NCBI GenBank assembly: GCA_004794655.1
Contig: SMMW01000042.1
Coordinates: forward strand, 1,617,001-1,681,000
DNA from: Marisa cornuarietis
Taxonomy: Eukaryota; Mollusca; Gastropoda; Architaenioglossa; Ampullariidae
DNA: 64,000 nucleotides
Reading direction: 5' to 3'
Positions 60,701 to 64,000 of the stretch are shown here, piece by piece. The notes beneath the pieces are model-generated. The model had not been told where the DNA came from, made no database searches, and saw nothing but the letters and a program-made list of their open reading frames with translations. The position numbers were made by a program, and so were the translations under genes. The first letter of the stretch is position 1. Each line of letters opens with the position of its first letter.

Positions 60701-62739
60701 AGGTCCTGAGAAGTTTACCTTGCAGAGAGTTTGCCATGTGTTTCCTGTCTGGCATATGGCAAAGAGACCAACTCCGGTGGTGAGGCATGAGTAGGTCACA
60801 GGAATATTTGGCTGTGAAGACAGTGGTAGAACTAGAACCTTGTAGTCTTGTAATCAATGCAAGCTTAAACTGGCAGCCACAGAAGCTAACATCATCTGCA
60901 TTTAACCTCTGGAAGATAATATGAGTGACATTATTTCTGAGCCCCTTACAGAACTTACAATTCCAATGATTACACATGAGCTTTTTAGTGGCAGAAACTG
61001 ACAGAAAGGGTCAGATGTGACTGATCCTTTATAGCTCAAGGAAAGTGGACTGTGTTGATGTTAGATTCTAAAGATAATGAAGAATTGATGATAATGCCAG
61101 CGCTTTAGATGGTCTGGGAAAGAGAGATGTTCACCCCAGTATAAGTAAAAAGGTATGGTAATTGCAGAGGCCATGTTTAAGTGGAAGGACCTCGATTTTG
61201 TCATTAATAATTTTCAGTTGATGGAAATCCAGACTTCCACAAAGTATGTTTTGTGCTTCATGCGTGTGTTAAGAAGTGAGACCAGATACTAGCAGTATGC
61301 ATATGATACTGCTAGACCAAGTGGCAGATGGTGAAACCAAGAGGTGGGGTGGGAATAAAAGAGGCCCAGGAACAGAGCCTTGTGGTTCTCCTACTTCAAA
61401 CGAGCAAGCAAAGATGTGTTGTGGCTTCATGTTCCCTGCTACTGAAGCCTACCACATTCAGCATGCAAGTACATAAATATGACACTATAACCCAGACGCC
61501 AAACTTGCTTTGCATTTTCACTACACTGTTAGCTGAAAGACTACAAAATTGCACAGAATACTAATATATCAACAAATCATAACAACAATTGCAGGATGCA
61601 TCATGCCATGAGTCGCTGCAGTGCCACACCACTGTACGACAAGTAGGCTACAAAAGTGGTGGAGACAAAAATGCGCTTTTAAAAATATAAACCTGTGTAT
61701 CACCTGATTCTTTGCAGTCGTCAGACTTTAATGTCTGCCCCTCGTACCCTTTGTTCAGTCCCTCTGGCAGTGCCACCAGGACACACTGGGCCATAATTCA
61801 TTACACGCCATCTTTCCCTGTCTTTCTGTTAACCTTCTTATTGGTTGTCGTATTCAGCATGAGAAAGTTGTTTGTAGACTAGATAGGCCAGACCTATTCT
61901 ATGCATTCTGGCCTTTTATGAGGCTAACCCCTTCAGTTTACTACTGTACACATTTTAATCGTTAATTAGTTATCCTGACATAAAGAGAGTTCCAGCAATT
62001 TTTTTCCTTGTTCAAGTCCTGCAAAACTAATTTCCTTTTTTGTATCATTTGTGTTACCCATTATTTGTTGGTTTATGTTAGTTTATATTGTTTTTTCAAT
62101 GCTTTTATCACTATATCATCACCGTCCTGTTTCCACTGTTTCCATAAATCTGATGCTCTCTCATTATGATTTAGCTTTTGTTGCTGGCATGGCATTAAAC
62201 ACCACCAACCAACCACTTTTTCATCATAGGAGAGCATCTTGAATTGAAGTGCTTTCTGGGCAAACAATTCATGTGACACATCTGATCTTTAACTCGCTAT
62301 TTTCAAAACGAAGTTACTAGGGGTAAAAAAATTCAGCATTAATGGCCAGAAACAACCAACTAAAAGATACCAAGAAAGGTAACTGCAGAAAACAATTATT
62401 CCATAAATAAAATTTGCAGTTACTTTCCTTAGTCTACATTCTTTGTCAAACTTTCTTTCAGTTGTGGTTCATGCACATGCTTTTATAAGAAGTTGAGTTA
62501 AATTGTATTTCTTTAGAGCTCAATTAGTGTAAGCATGCTCAGATATATGAAACTAACAGATAAAGAGAGTTTTGTTCTTTGTCTGCAGCAGCAACTGGTG
62601 CTGTCGGTGGAAAGCCTGATCTTTTATCAGATACTCAAGCTACCAGACTTACAGCTGCCTCACCAGTTTCGGGCCGTTTGTCAGCCGATCGACTTTATCA
62701 GTCCCAGTCTTCGGTCAATGGAAACATGGACAGTCGGAG
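12685..62739 (+). CDS. PIP5K1: Phosphatidylinositol 4-phosphate 5-kinase type I, 15 coding exons in window, 3' end missing
   Basis: Makes PI(4,5)P2 from PI4P at the plasma membrane, feeding phospholipase C signalling, endocytosis and actin control. The joined exons total 1739 nt, with phase kept at all 14 junctions. Landmarks in this numbering: variable N-terminus 1-60; IGHRRVD 64-70; [14 protein letters not shown] about 79-92; glycine-rich GASGS 176-180; ATP-binding Lys193 in FIIKTV; hinge VVMNNLLP 241-248; DLKGSTYKR 258-266; catalytic-type Asp321 in MDFSLL; variable linker 339-385; YSTPMESIQ 385-393; metal-binding-type Asp430 in GIID; activation loop with basic KKR 438-440 and Glu442. Glu at this position, not Ala, is the known marker of PI4P-selective type I enzymes over type II. 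The C-terminal tail (482 onward) is Ser/Thr/Lys-rich and incomplete. Vertebrate paralogues are roughly 540-700 residues. The introns carry all the gene-body transposons listed here. Confidence 0.95.
12782..16773 (+). other. Intron 1
   Basis: AT-rich and CpG-poor. Contains a TG microsatellite near 13951-13970, an AGTAAAACCTCCCTATCAAG-type DNA-transposon end near 14272, LINE tails at 14860-14930 and 15107-15384, and otherwise unassigned sequence. ORFs of 62-78 codons here have no family signal. Confidence 0.8.
15107..15384. mobile_element. Two CR1-like LINE 3' tails in opposite orientation
   Basis: The left part (about 15107-15200) reads CAATACAATACAACTTTATC, the complement of a GATAAAGTTGTATTGTATTG tail. 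The right part (15225-15384) ends plus-strand in ACAATAAAGTTGATTTGATT. AATAAAGTTG followed by short direct repeats is a known CR1-group terminus. No coding sequence remains. Confidence 0.6.
16774..16808 (+). CDS. PIP5K1: PIP5K1 exon 2 (35-nt micro-exon)
   Basis: Acceptor TTTTCAG, donor GTAAGT. Encodes [12 protein letters not shown] in the variable N-terminal region. The phase (1 in, 0 out) fits both neighbours. It cannot be skipped without shifting the frame, since 35 is not a multiple of 3. Confidence 0.8.
16855..19345 (-). mobile_element. LINE family E, copy 1 (I-clade/Nimb-like) with internal deletion
   Basis: Reading the minus strand from 19345: a 5'UTR-like segment, then a gag-like ORF1 piece (18485-18216) with [19 protein letters not shown], followed by ORF2 pieces: [10 protein letters not shown] (near 17820), [20 protein letters not shown] (near 17530), then the RT core [20 protein letters not shown] and VFFDLEKA (17290-17102). 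Weak RT remnants run on to 16855. The endonuclease region between ORF1 and the RT leader looks deleted, and stops are frequent. Motif order suits I-clade-type LINEs. The fragments at 29880, 30800, 49340, 49850, 52880/56870, 59255 and 61690 belong to the same group. Confidence 0.85.
19370..20398 (+). mobile_element. LINE family B, copy 1 (L2/CR1-like), carrying a SINE
   Basis: Plus-strand translation shows [42 protein letters not shown] and [15 protein letters not shown] (19445-19712), and after a frameshift NLRSSSD and a degenerate WNSLP end (to 19910). The 3'UTR ends AGTGCGACCTATCTTGGTCG plus an ATT tail. The SINE at 20030-20216 interrupts it. Copies at 31755 (plus) and 38106 (minus) confirm the 3' region. 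Confidence 0.88.
20030..20216 (+). mobile_element. tRNA-related SINE, copy 1, with 13-bp target duplication
   Basis: The head has an A-box-like TGGCGCAGGGGTTAGCACC (20041-20059) and a B-box-like GGATTCAGCTC (20091-20101), spaced as in a tRNA-derived RNA polymerase III promoter. The 3' part reads TAGCTTTAGTTGCTATCTCC then AAAACACCAA, like the family E LINE tails. Direct repeats CCCTTTCACTACT (20017-20029) and CCCTTGCACTACT (20217-20229) flank it with one mismatch, and LINE B reads through once the insertion is removed. A second copy is at 41627. Confidence 0.85.
20903..21004 (+). CDS. PIP5K1: PIP5K1 exon 3
   Basis: 34 codons, phase 0 to 0; acceptor TTATTTCAG, donor GTAAAC. Encodes [19 protein letters not shown] and ends VVTYKK; the K-IGHR-VD and TYKK motifs open the conserved core of type I PIP kinases. 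Confidence 0.95.
21165..21277 (+). mobile_element. LINE family D 3' tail, copy 3
   Basis: AGCGCTAAGAGCATGCTCTC, ATGCGCTATAAAAATC and an (ATT)n run: the 3' terminus of family D only. Confidence 0.85.
22128..22345 (-). mobile_element. LINE family D 3' fragment, copy 4
   Basis: The complement gives ...AAGCGTGATTATGTACTTTATAAATC with an imperfect triplet tail, preceded by the T-rich 3'UTR that matches 11900-12060. No ORF2 remains. Confidence 0.8.
23618..23760 (+). repeat. Interspersed GGCTGGGGCAATATGG repeat, copy 1
   Basis: TATGGCTGGGGCAATATGG, TTTTGG and a GACTGATAACCCAACGAAT block match 52620-52690 in the same orientation. An upstream half, GGGATGATATGGTCATGG...GGGTCAATTTGAC, looks like a diverged internal copy. 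Family unknown. Confidence 0.7.
24674..24804 (+). CDS. PIP5K1: PIP5K1 exon 4
   Basis: 131 nt, phase 0 to 2; acceptor TTTAATAG, donor GTAAGT. Encodes [31 protein letters not shown] and VFFP, the conserved N-lobe entry of type I PIP kinases. Confidence 0.96.
24805..25213 (+). other. Intron 4 (409 bp)
   Basis: Short AT-rich intron; nothing recognisable in it. Confidence 0.9.
25214..25331 (+). CDS. PIP5K1: PIP5K1 exon 5
   Basis: 118 nt, phase 2 to 0; acceptor TTTTTCAG, donor GTGAGC. Encodes [18 protein letters not shown], then [15 protein letters not shown] and QPEDFM, a hallmark of PIP kinases. Confidence 0.96.
27173..27500 (-). mobile_element. LINE family D 3' fragment, copy 5
   Basis: Starts with an (AAT)n run, then GATTTTTATAGCGCATATTC and GAGAGCATGCTCTTAGCGC, the complement of the family D 3' end. 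The rest is the complement of its 3'UTR. Confidence 0.8.
27849..28215 (-). mobile_element. Tigger/pogo-like transposon remnant
   Basis: A terminal-repeat-like CAGTGGTACC at 27849 follows a TA dinucleotide, the mariner-superfamily target. The minus strand, read from about 28140 to 27970, encodes [16 protein letters not shown] then [18 protein letters not shown], matching the CENP-B-type HTH segment (consensus-like FKAS-GW-NFKKR) of Tigger transposases. The catalytic region and the other terminus are not seen, so this is a truncated relic. Confidence 0.8.
28770..29060 (-). pseudogene. THAP-domain fragment, frameshifted
   Basis: Minus-strand pieces in order: [17 protein letters not shown] (C-x4-C start), then [18 protein letters not shown] and [17 protein letters not shown] (Trp and CS-F signature), then in another frame [16 protein letters not shown], resembling the AVPTIF end. 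Together these form a C2CH zinc-finger THAP domain, broken by at least two frameshifts. It may derive from a THAP-bearing transposase or a THAP gene. No catalytic domain is recognised downstream. Confidence 0.7.
29880..30780 (+). mobile_element. LINE family E, copy 2 (RNase H and C-terminal region)
   Basis: Starts with ENPAY-like coding (GAAAATCCTGCATACCATG), runs into an RNase H end with [18 protein letters not shown] (about 30206-30260), then a degenerate [10 protein letters not shown] motif near 30455, the cysteine box that ends I-clade ORF2. Stops and shifts abound. The 140-codon open frame 29903-30325 is part of this decayed ORF2, not a gene. Weak LINE-like sequence may extend upstream to about 29500. 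Confidence 0.8.
30800..31110 (+). mobile_element. LINE family E, copy 3 (C-terminal and 3'UTR fragment)
   Basis: Begins with tail-like GCTTTTGTATTTGCCACAG and AAACACTAACAATAAA of the previous copy, then a second degenerate cysteine-box segment (CCTCCAGTTCATCCTTG, TTTTACTGTGATACC). The two are head-to-tail copies of the 3' region. Confidence 0.6.
31755..32018 (+). mobile_element. LINE family B 3' end, copy 2
   Basis: Matches the LINE B copy 1 3'UTR: TTGTTCAGTGTGCCTATATG, then AGTGCGATCTATCTTGGTTG and an (ATT)n tail. Its uninterrupted sequence between TTTATCACTTC and CTCTTGTACTTC marks the empty site of the SINE in copy 1. Confidence 0.85.
32371..32523 (+). CDS. PIP5K1: PIP5K1 exon 6 (glycine-rich loop and ATP lysine)
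   Basis: 51 codons, phase 0; acceptor TTTCTAG, donor GTTAGT. Encodes [12 protein letters not shown] (nucleotide-binding loop), [18 protein letters not shown] with ATP-contacting Lys193, and LLPGYFL. Confidence 0.97.
35455..36720 (+). mobile_element. Rex-like LINE 3' fragment, split by a hAT MITE
   Basis: Pieces of RT: a degenerate STPQGC-like segment near 35555, [10 protein letters not shown] (catalytic box, degenerate) near 35643, [49 protein letters not shown], then [20 protein letters not shown] and [11 protein letters not shown] (to 36060). These match RT C-termini of Rex/Babar-type LINEs. After the hAT at 36078-36254 the coding remnant and 3'UTR resume, ending near GGCAAATAAATGAATTCTTC. 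Multiple stops. Confidence 0.85.
36078..36254. mobile_element. 177-bp hAT MITE with 8-bp target duplication
   Basis: Terminal repeats CAGCGTTTCTCAACC and GGTTGAGAACCGCGG (complement CCGCGGTTCTCAACC) are the well-known hAT type. Perfect direct repeats ATCTAACC flank it at 36070-36077 and 36255-36262. It has C-rich runs (GCGCCCCCC) and no coding capacity. Confidence 0.93.
36981..37058. repeat. 37-bp tandem duplication
   Basis: TTTACTTTCCACACTAGAAG and the following TGGTTTTTATGCATTA occur twice in a row with one T-run difference, so the duplication is recent. Confidence 0.95.
37175..37234 (+). CDS. PIP5K1: PIP5K1 exon 7
   Basis: 20 codons, phase 0; acceptor TCTTCCAG, donor GTAAGT. Encodes [20 protein letters not shown], the conserved [12 protein letters not shown] segment of PIP kinases. 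Confidence 0.97.
38106..38437 (-). mobile_element. LINE family B 3' ORF2 fragment, copy 3
   Basis: The minus strand encodes [20 protein letters not shown], then [17 protein letters not shown] and a degenerate WNFLP-like end, parallel to LINE B copy 1 at 19640-19910. It lacks the 3'UTR. Confidence 0.88.
40998..41372 (-). mobile_element. LINE family A 3' fragment, copy 3
   Basis: Starts with an (AAT)n run; the complement then matches the LINE A 3'UTR (CTTTGTAAATGAGC, GGTCAGGAC-like block) and the ORF2 end (AGGAGAAAGATCCCTGTCC, GACTCAAAGAAGCTTGGTG), parallel to 2035-2425. Confidence 0.88.
41627..41795 (+). mobile_element. tRNA-related SINE, copy 2 (degenerate)
   Basis: Shares head and tail with the SINE at 20030: a degenerate A-box (TGGTTGTGCAATGATAAATC), CACTTGTCACCAAGAGATGA, B-box GGGTTCAGATCTTGCC near 41678, TTTACAGAGCC and a GTAAAACACCAACATTCATG tail. 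No clear target duplication. Confidence 0.65.
42652..42735. mobile_element. ACAGTAAAACC-type DNA transposon end
   Basis: TACAGTAAAACCT followed by CTCTGGCCAGTGAACACC and CATTTCAGGACAC. Similar ends occur near 14272 (plus) and 20605 (inverted). It follows a TA, as mariner-superfamily elements do. Only one terminus is visible. Confidence 0.4.
43801..44010 (-). pseudogene. Cysteine-rich ORF or exon remnant, antisense in intron 7
   Basis: An open frame of up to 69 residues ends at a TGA. It reads [49 protein letters not shown]. The spacing CC-x12-C followed by a Gly/Tyr and Thr-rich strand recalls the end of cystine-knot (CTCK-like) domains, but the family is not established. A second frame just upstream adds NCNIC. 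It could be a terminal exon of a nested gene, a frameshifted pseudogene or chance. No good acceptor or poly(A) signal settles it. Confidence 0.25.
44855..45225 (+). mobile_element. LINE family F 3' end
   Basis: Plus-strand frame 44861-45049 reads [20 protein letters not shown] and [11 protein letters not shown], the classical C-terminus of L2/CR1-type ORF2, ending at TAA. A T-rich 3'UTR, GCGCATTACAAATGGAC and a (CAT)n tail follow. It is fairly CpG-rich, suggesting a younger copy. Confidence 0.88.
45936..46093. repeat. 81-bp perfect tandem duplication
   Basis: The block 45936-46012 recurs identically at 46017-46093 (77 bp matched, period 81). No divergence is seen, so it is very recent or an assembly artefact. 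Confidence 0.95.
46579..46818 (+). CDS. PIP5K1: PIP5K1 exon 8 (hinge and DLKGS motif)
   Basis: 80 codons, phase 0; acceptor GTGTTTCAG, donor GTCAGT. Encodes [54 protein letters not shown] and [11 protein letters not shown]. It carries the hinge and the DLKGS-Y-R signature. Confidence 0.97.
46819..47349 (+). other. Intron 8 (531 bp)
   Basis: AT-rich; short TA run near 46923-46938. Nothing else. Confidence 0.9.
47350..47427 (+). CDS. PIP5K1: PIP5K1 exon 9 (catalytic MDFSLL), GC donor
   Basis: 26 codons, phase 0; acceptor GTGTATAG. Encodes [20 protein letters not shown] and ends KEK. Asp321 is the catalytic-type aspartate; most type I enzymes have Tyr where this has Phe322. The exon is followed by GCAAGG, a good GC-type donor; no GT donor gives the same conserved end, and reading on meets a stop after 12 codons. 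Confidence 0.93.
47428..49148 (+). other. Intron 9 (GC-AG)
   Basis: 1.7 kb, ends in TTGTTCACAG. A CA run is near 47629-47653. Minus-strand sequence near 47680-47730 resembles 51580-51620 (TTAAATAGTCCAGAGA). The rest is unassigned. Confidence 0.75.
49149..49239 (+). CDS. PIP5K1: PIP5K1 exon 10 (variable linker)
   Basis: 91 nt, phase 0 to 1; donor GTAAGA. Encodes a Ser/Gln/Thr-rich low-complexity [16 protein letters not shown] and SDAKPVR. It lies in the linker between MDFSLL and YSTPMESIQ, which varies greatly among PIP5Ks, so the call rests on splice sites and phase. Confidence 0.85.
49340..49500 (+). mobile_element. LINE family E, copy 4 (C-terminal fragment)
   Basis: GAAGCCCTTCCAGTTTGTC and TTTGGTACTAAGGACATTTT parallel the cysteine-box region of copies 2, 5 and 6. 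Confidence 0.65.
49850..50285 (+). mobile_element. LINE family E, copy 5 (C-terminal fragment and 3'UTR)
   Basis: CAACCAGTTTGTCCTTGG, then GTCTACTCCACCAGCAAC and a 3'UTR (ATGGTAAAAGTCTAACAGG) shared with 57040-57240, ending in a tail with GATGTAAAACACAAACATTA. Confidence 0.75.
50431..50548 (+). CDS. PIP5K1: PIP5K1 exon 11
   Basis: 118 nt, phase 1 to 2; acceptor TTTCTGCAG, donor GTGAGT. Encodes [20 protein letters not shown] then ESIQ and an acidic [18 protein letters not shown] corresponds to the conserved YSTAMESIQ. Confidence 0.95.
50549..52346 (+). other. Intron 11
   Basis: 1.8 kb. LINE RT debris on the minus strand at 51350-51780; 50560-51340 may be its downstream part but is not diagnostic. 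The last 550 bases are plain AT-rich DNA. Confidence 0.75.
51350..51780 (-). mobile_element. LINE reverse-transcriptase fragment, clade uncertain
   Basis: The minus strand reads [35 protein letters not shown] and [18 protein letters not shown], resembling the VRQGC-LSP-LFNI and GGRPI-NLRFADD region of RTs. Key residues are eroded. It shares [10 protein letters not shown] coding with 47690-47760. Confidence 0.55.
52347..52479 (+). CDS. PIP5K1: PIP5K1 exon 12 (IID and activation loop)
   Basis: 133 nt, phase 2 to 0; acceptor TTTTCAG, donor GTGAGT. Encodes [20 protein letters not shown] then [18 protein letters not shown] and MVIDG. Asp430 is the DFG-equivalent; KKR 438-440 is the basic membrane-contact patch; Glu442 (codon 52447-52449) is the type I substrate-specificity residue. 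Confidence 0.97.
52540..52700 (+). repeat. Interspersed GGCTGGGGCAATATGG repeat, copy 2
   Basis: Matches 23680-23760 in order and orientation. An upstream CCATGACCATATTGTCCCA is nearly the complement of the TGGGGCAATATGGTTTTGG that follows, so this copy can form a hairpin. Confidence 0.7.
52880..53805 (+). mobile_element. LINE family E, copy 6, first part (RT C-terminal half)
   Basis: Pieces in order: [20 protein letters not shown] then EDDFAHCI (catalytic DD retained), LFVYGK near 53110, [45 protein letters not shown], then [20 protein letters not shown] before a break at about 53805. The order matches I-clade ORF2. The 132-codon open frame 53174-53572 lies out of the main LINE frame. Confidence 0.85.
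54216..54320. repeat. 31-bp tandem repeat, about 3.4 copies
   Basis: AACAGTTCAGTTCACAGATA followed by AAGTCTTATAG repeats at 54241, 54272 and 54303, with a diverged partial copy before. Confidence 0.95.
56097..56650. repeat. 288-bp tandem duplication, diverged
   Basis: Unit 1 (from about 56100) and unit 2 (from about 56390) share a C-rich start, CCCTGCTGGTTAG, TCACTTCAAGTGCGCCCTG, CAAGCAGAGGAAAGG and GTCCTGCT-ATGTCATTCT at a constant 288-bp offset, with many small differences. The open frames over it are incidental. Confidence 0.9.
56870..57290 (+). mobile_element. LINE family E, copy 6, second part (ORF2 C-terminus and 3'UTR)
   Basis: A fairly intact frame (56782-57201) contains [50 protein letters not shown] and TVVHTLI, the cysteine box closing I-clade ORF2. 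The 3'UTR matches 50000-50080. The RNase H region expected between the two parts is not seen. Confidence 0.88.
57862..58150. repeat. About 91-bp tandem repeat, three units and part of a fourth
   Basis: Units at 57862, 57954 and 58045 share (C/A)GAATC, a CTC-AAGTGGAGTCA-like block, (G/A)ACGGTTTGCAGT and a CTGCTGTC-like end. A partial CGAATGCTC unit follows at 58136. Spacing is 91-92 bp; first unit most diverged. Confidence 0.8.
58253..58434. repeat. Two adjacent inverted repeats
   Basis: Perfect arms GATCCATGCCG (58253-58263) and its complement (58296-58306) enclose 32 nt. A perfect 21-bp arm at 58335-58355, reading inward TATTACATCACACC then ATGATGC, has its complement at 58414-58434 around a 58-nt spacer. 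This suggests a MITE end or other foldback DNA. Confidence 0.9.
59128..59215 (+). CDS. PIP5K1: PIP5K1 exon 13
   Basis: 88 nt, phase 0 to 1; acceptor TGCTTGCAG, donor GTACAA. Encodes [20 protein letters not shown] then TQVFKKVPT, the end of the activation loop and of the kinase core. Confidence 0.97.
59216..59800 (+). other. Intron 13 (585 bp)
   Basis: Almost half is a LINE E fragment (59255-59480). The rest is AT-rich. Confidence 0.85.
59255..59480 (+). mobile_element. LINE family E, copy 7 (ORF2 near-C-terminal fragment)
   Basis: GTAGTGCCACAGCGACTTAC and AATGCCATCTTTCTGTG parallel 61750-61830. Both decode to remnants like SLWQCH and [12 protein letters not shown] of the family E NKLHAI region. 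Confidence 0.6.
59801..59944 (+). CDS. PIP5K1: PIP5K1 exon 14 (C-terminal tail)
   Basis: 144 nt, phase 1 to 1; acceptor CTATTTCCAG, donor GTAATA. Encodes [20 protein letters not shown] and an [10 protein letters not shown] end. The SPSKK motif is also found after the kinase core of vertebrate type I enzymes. Basic, Ser/Thr-rich and probably disordered. Length is a multiple of 3, so it could be skipped in frame. Confidence 0.9.
60600..61420 (-). mobile_element. LINE family C, copy 2 (RT to ORF2 end)
   Basis: The minus strand, read from 61420, gives [13 protein letters not shown] (RT motif, near 61395-61355), then after decay [13 protein letters not shown] coding, [15 protein letters not shown] and [15 protein letters not shown] ending at 60605. 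Frameshifts throughout. Its SW/LPV-type segment resembles 9797-9860. Confidence 0.8.
61690..62215 (+). mobile_element. LINE family E, copy 8 (near-C-terminal fragment and tail)
   Basis: Decodes to [20 protein letters not shown] (61755-61820), then a shortened cysteine-box region (GAGGCTAACCCCTTCAG), 3'UTR, and a tail TTTAGCTTTTGTTGCTGGCA plus TTAAACACCA like the SINE tails. Confidence 0.75.
62589..62739 (+). CDS. PIP5K1: PIP5K1 exon 15 (C-terminal tail), NAGNAG acceptor
   Basis: 151 nt, phase 1 to 2; donor GTGAGG. Encodes [40 protein letters not shown] and [10 protein letters not shown]. The acceptor is TGCAGCAG: using the second AG (exon start 62592) removes one Ala with no frame change. 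If not spliced, the frame reads CGG AGG TGA and stops at once. Confidence 0.88.
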
Positions 62740-64000
62740 GTGAGGCTGTGGGAATTGAGCATCTGTGAAAATTTTTGGAAAAGAAGCTACAATGCAGAAA
62801 AATGATTTAAATTGTCTTTTAAATATTATTTTAGCAGGGATAGGTATAAATTTGGGATTCCAAATGTGAAGTGTGAGAAGACAGTGTGGAGTATGAGGTT
62901 GAACTCTTGGATGTATACATGAATCTGACAAGTCATTTGCAGTATTTCTTTAGTGCCCAGATATATTTCTGTGTTTGGATCTAGGTAGATTTTCAGCCTG
63001 TAATTGAATGTCAAAATATCTTTATAAAACCTTAATTCTCCTTAACCTTTCAGTCTTTTGCACTGATATGTCCAAACATGCACGGTAGCACAATTCCTCA
63101 AAGTACAATACTATTTCTGCATTATGTTTTTCATTTTTATTTTTGAAATGCTTATCTGTTTTTGTAAATGATTCTAATAACATAAAGCAGCGGTAATATT
63201 TCCAAAAGCAACCCCTTAAGAAGAATGAAGCAGCTGTAATATATCCCCCTCTGATGACTGTCTTCTCAGCATGTGTACATGACACCATGTATAGATGCTT
63301 GCATACCACAGGCATATTGTTGGCTTGCCTATTGATGGGCAGTAAATTCATTTGACATTTTTTTTATTCAAGTATTAAGTTACTAGCTAAGTGTATACAG
63401 TATAATGAAGTACAATGTATGGGTGTAAGATTGAGAGTGTGAAACTGTAAGCATTCTTCTCCCCACTGCTTTTTTTCCCCCTTTCACATTCCGTTTTTTT
63501 TCCTTTTCCTTATGCCTTTTGTATCATTTATTATTACTCTTTCTCTATAAGGTAAGATGATTTCCTACTAAGTCCAAAAATGATCCAAAGAAAACTGATG
63601 AATAGAATTTGTGATTTATATATATGTATAAACATGTAAATGTAATTTCACTTATTCTTTCCCTCACACATTCACAGAAATGTGCATGTGATCATTGAAT
63701 TATAGCTTAATTCATTGTAAAATCTAGACAAGCAAAATTTGACTCTTTCATGTTAATGAATGGAATTGAAGACATACAAGCATAGCTATAAATTACTGAC
63801 AAGAAATGTGCCCTTTAACCAGTCCTTGAACTGAACCGAAGGATATCTAGTACCCTTGTCATTCAAAAATATATATATGTTATTTTTATAGTAATTATAG
63901 TGTATTCCAGACCACTGTTTTCATGGAGAAGTTTCGGTTTTCTTTTGTTTTTGATTTGTTTACTTTATTGGCACTGCGGTTGTAACTTTCATAGCACTTT
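62740..64000 (+). other. Intron 15 (partial) or 3'UTR to window end
   Basis: AT-rich, without a clear next exon. No confident AATAAA signal was noted nearby, so I favour an intron continuing past the window. Confidence 0.6.

Larger units (their letters stand above)
59945..62588 (+). other. Intron 14
   Basis: 2.6 kb, mostly LINE: family C copy 2 (60600-61420, minus) and family E copy 8 (61690-62215, plus). 59945-60600 is AT-rich without signal. Confidence 0.8.

Noticed and set aside
1..64000. CRISPR array, bacterial operon, tRNA or rRNA genes
   Set aside because: Tandem repeats here lack regular spacer organisation, no convincing tRNA cloverleaf or rRNA sequence was seen, and the main gene is intron-rich.

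Overview
This is animal nuclear DNA, most likely from an invertebrate and probably a mollusc. One spliced gene covers about 50 kb, and its introns and upstream flank are packed with degenerate LINE, SINE, hAT and Tigger-like remnants. Microsatellites are common and there is no operon-like packing. The mollusc guess rests on LINE 3' tails ending in GCGCTATA-type motifs plus triplet repeats and on a tRNA-related SINE. It is not proved here.

The gene is a type I phosphatidylinositol 4-phosphate 5-kinase (PIP5K1) on the plus strand. I reconstructed fifteen coding exons between 12685 and 62739. They join in phase into an open frame of 579 codons plus 2 nt. It runs from ATG through the whole kinase core (glycine-rich loop, ATP lysine, MDFSLL, IID and a type I activation loop) into a low-complexity tail. 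The last exon ends in a good splice donor, so the C-terminus lies beyond the window. Fourteen introns are complete; intron 9 appears to be GC-AG and exon 15 starts at a NAGNAG acceptor.

Region 1-12.4 kb is intergenic and CpG-rich. It holds two copies of LINE family A (one split by a hAT element with a perfect 8-bp target duplication), a LINE C copy, two LINE D tails, a hAT MITE inside a CA microsatellite, a long foldback and unassigned DNA. Region 12.4-12.7 kb is the probable promoter/5'UTR, with NRF-1-like and ETS-like sites, upstream ORFs and a TISU/YY1-like start context. From 12.7 kb to the end is the AT-rich, CpG-poor gene body. Its large introns carry an I-clade-like LINE (family E, nine fragments), LINE B, D, A, F, C and a Rex-like LINE, two SINE copies, a hAT MITE, a Tigger remnant, a frameshifted THAP-domain pseudogene, and a CpG-rich 53.8-58.5 kb block with several tandem and inverted repeats.

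I found no CRISPR array, rRNA, tRNA gene or bacterial-type system. The best candidates for something beyond gene plus repeats are a small cysteine-rich antisense ORF at 43801-44010 and the structured repeat block in intron 12. Family letters A-G are labels used only in this answer.
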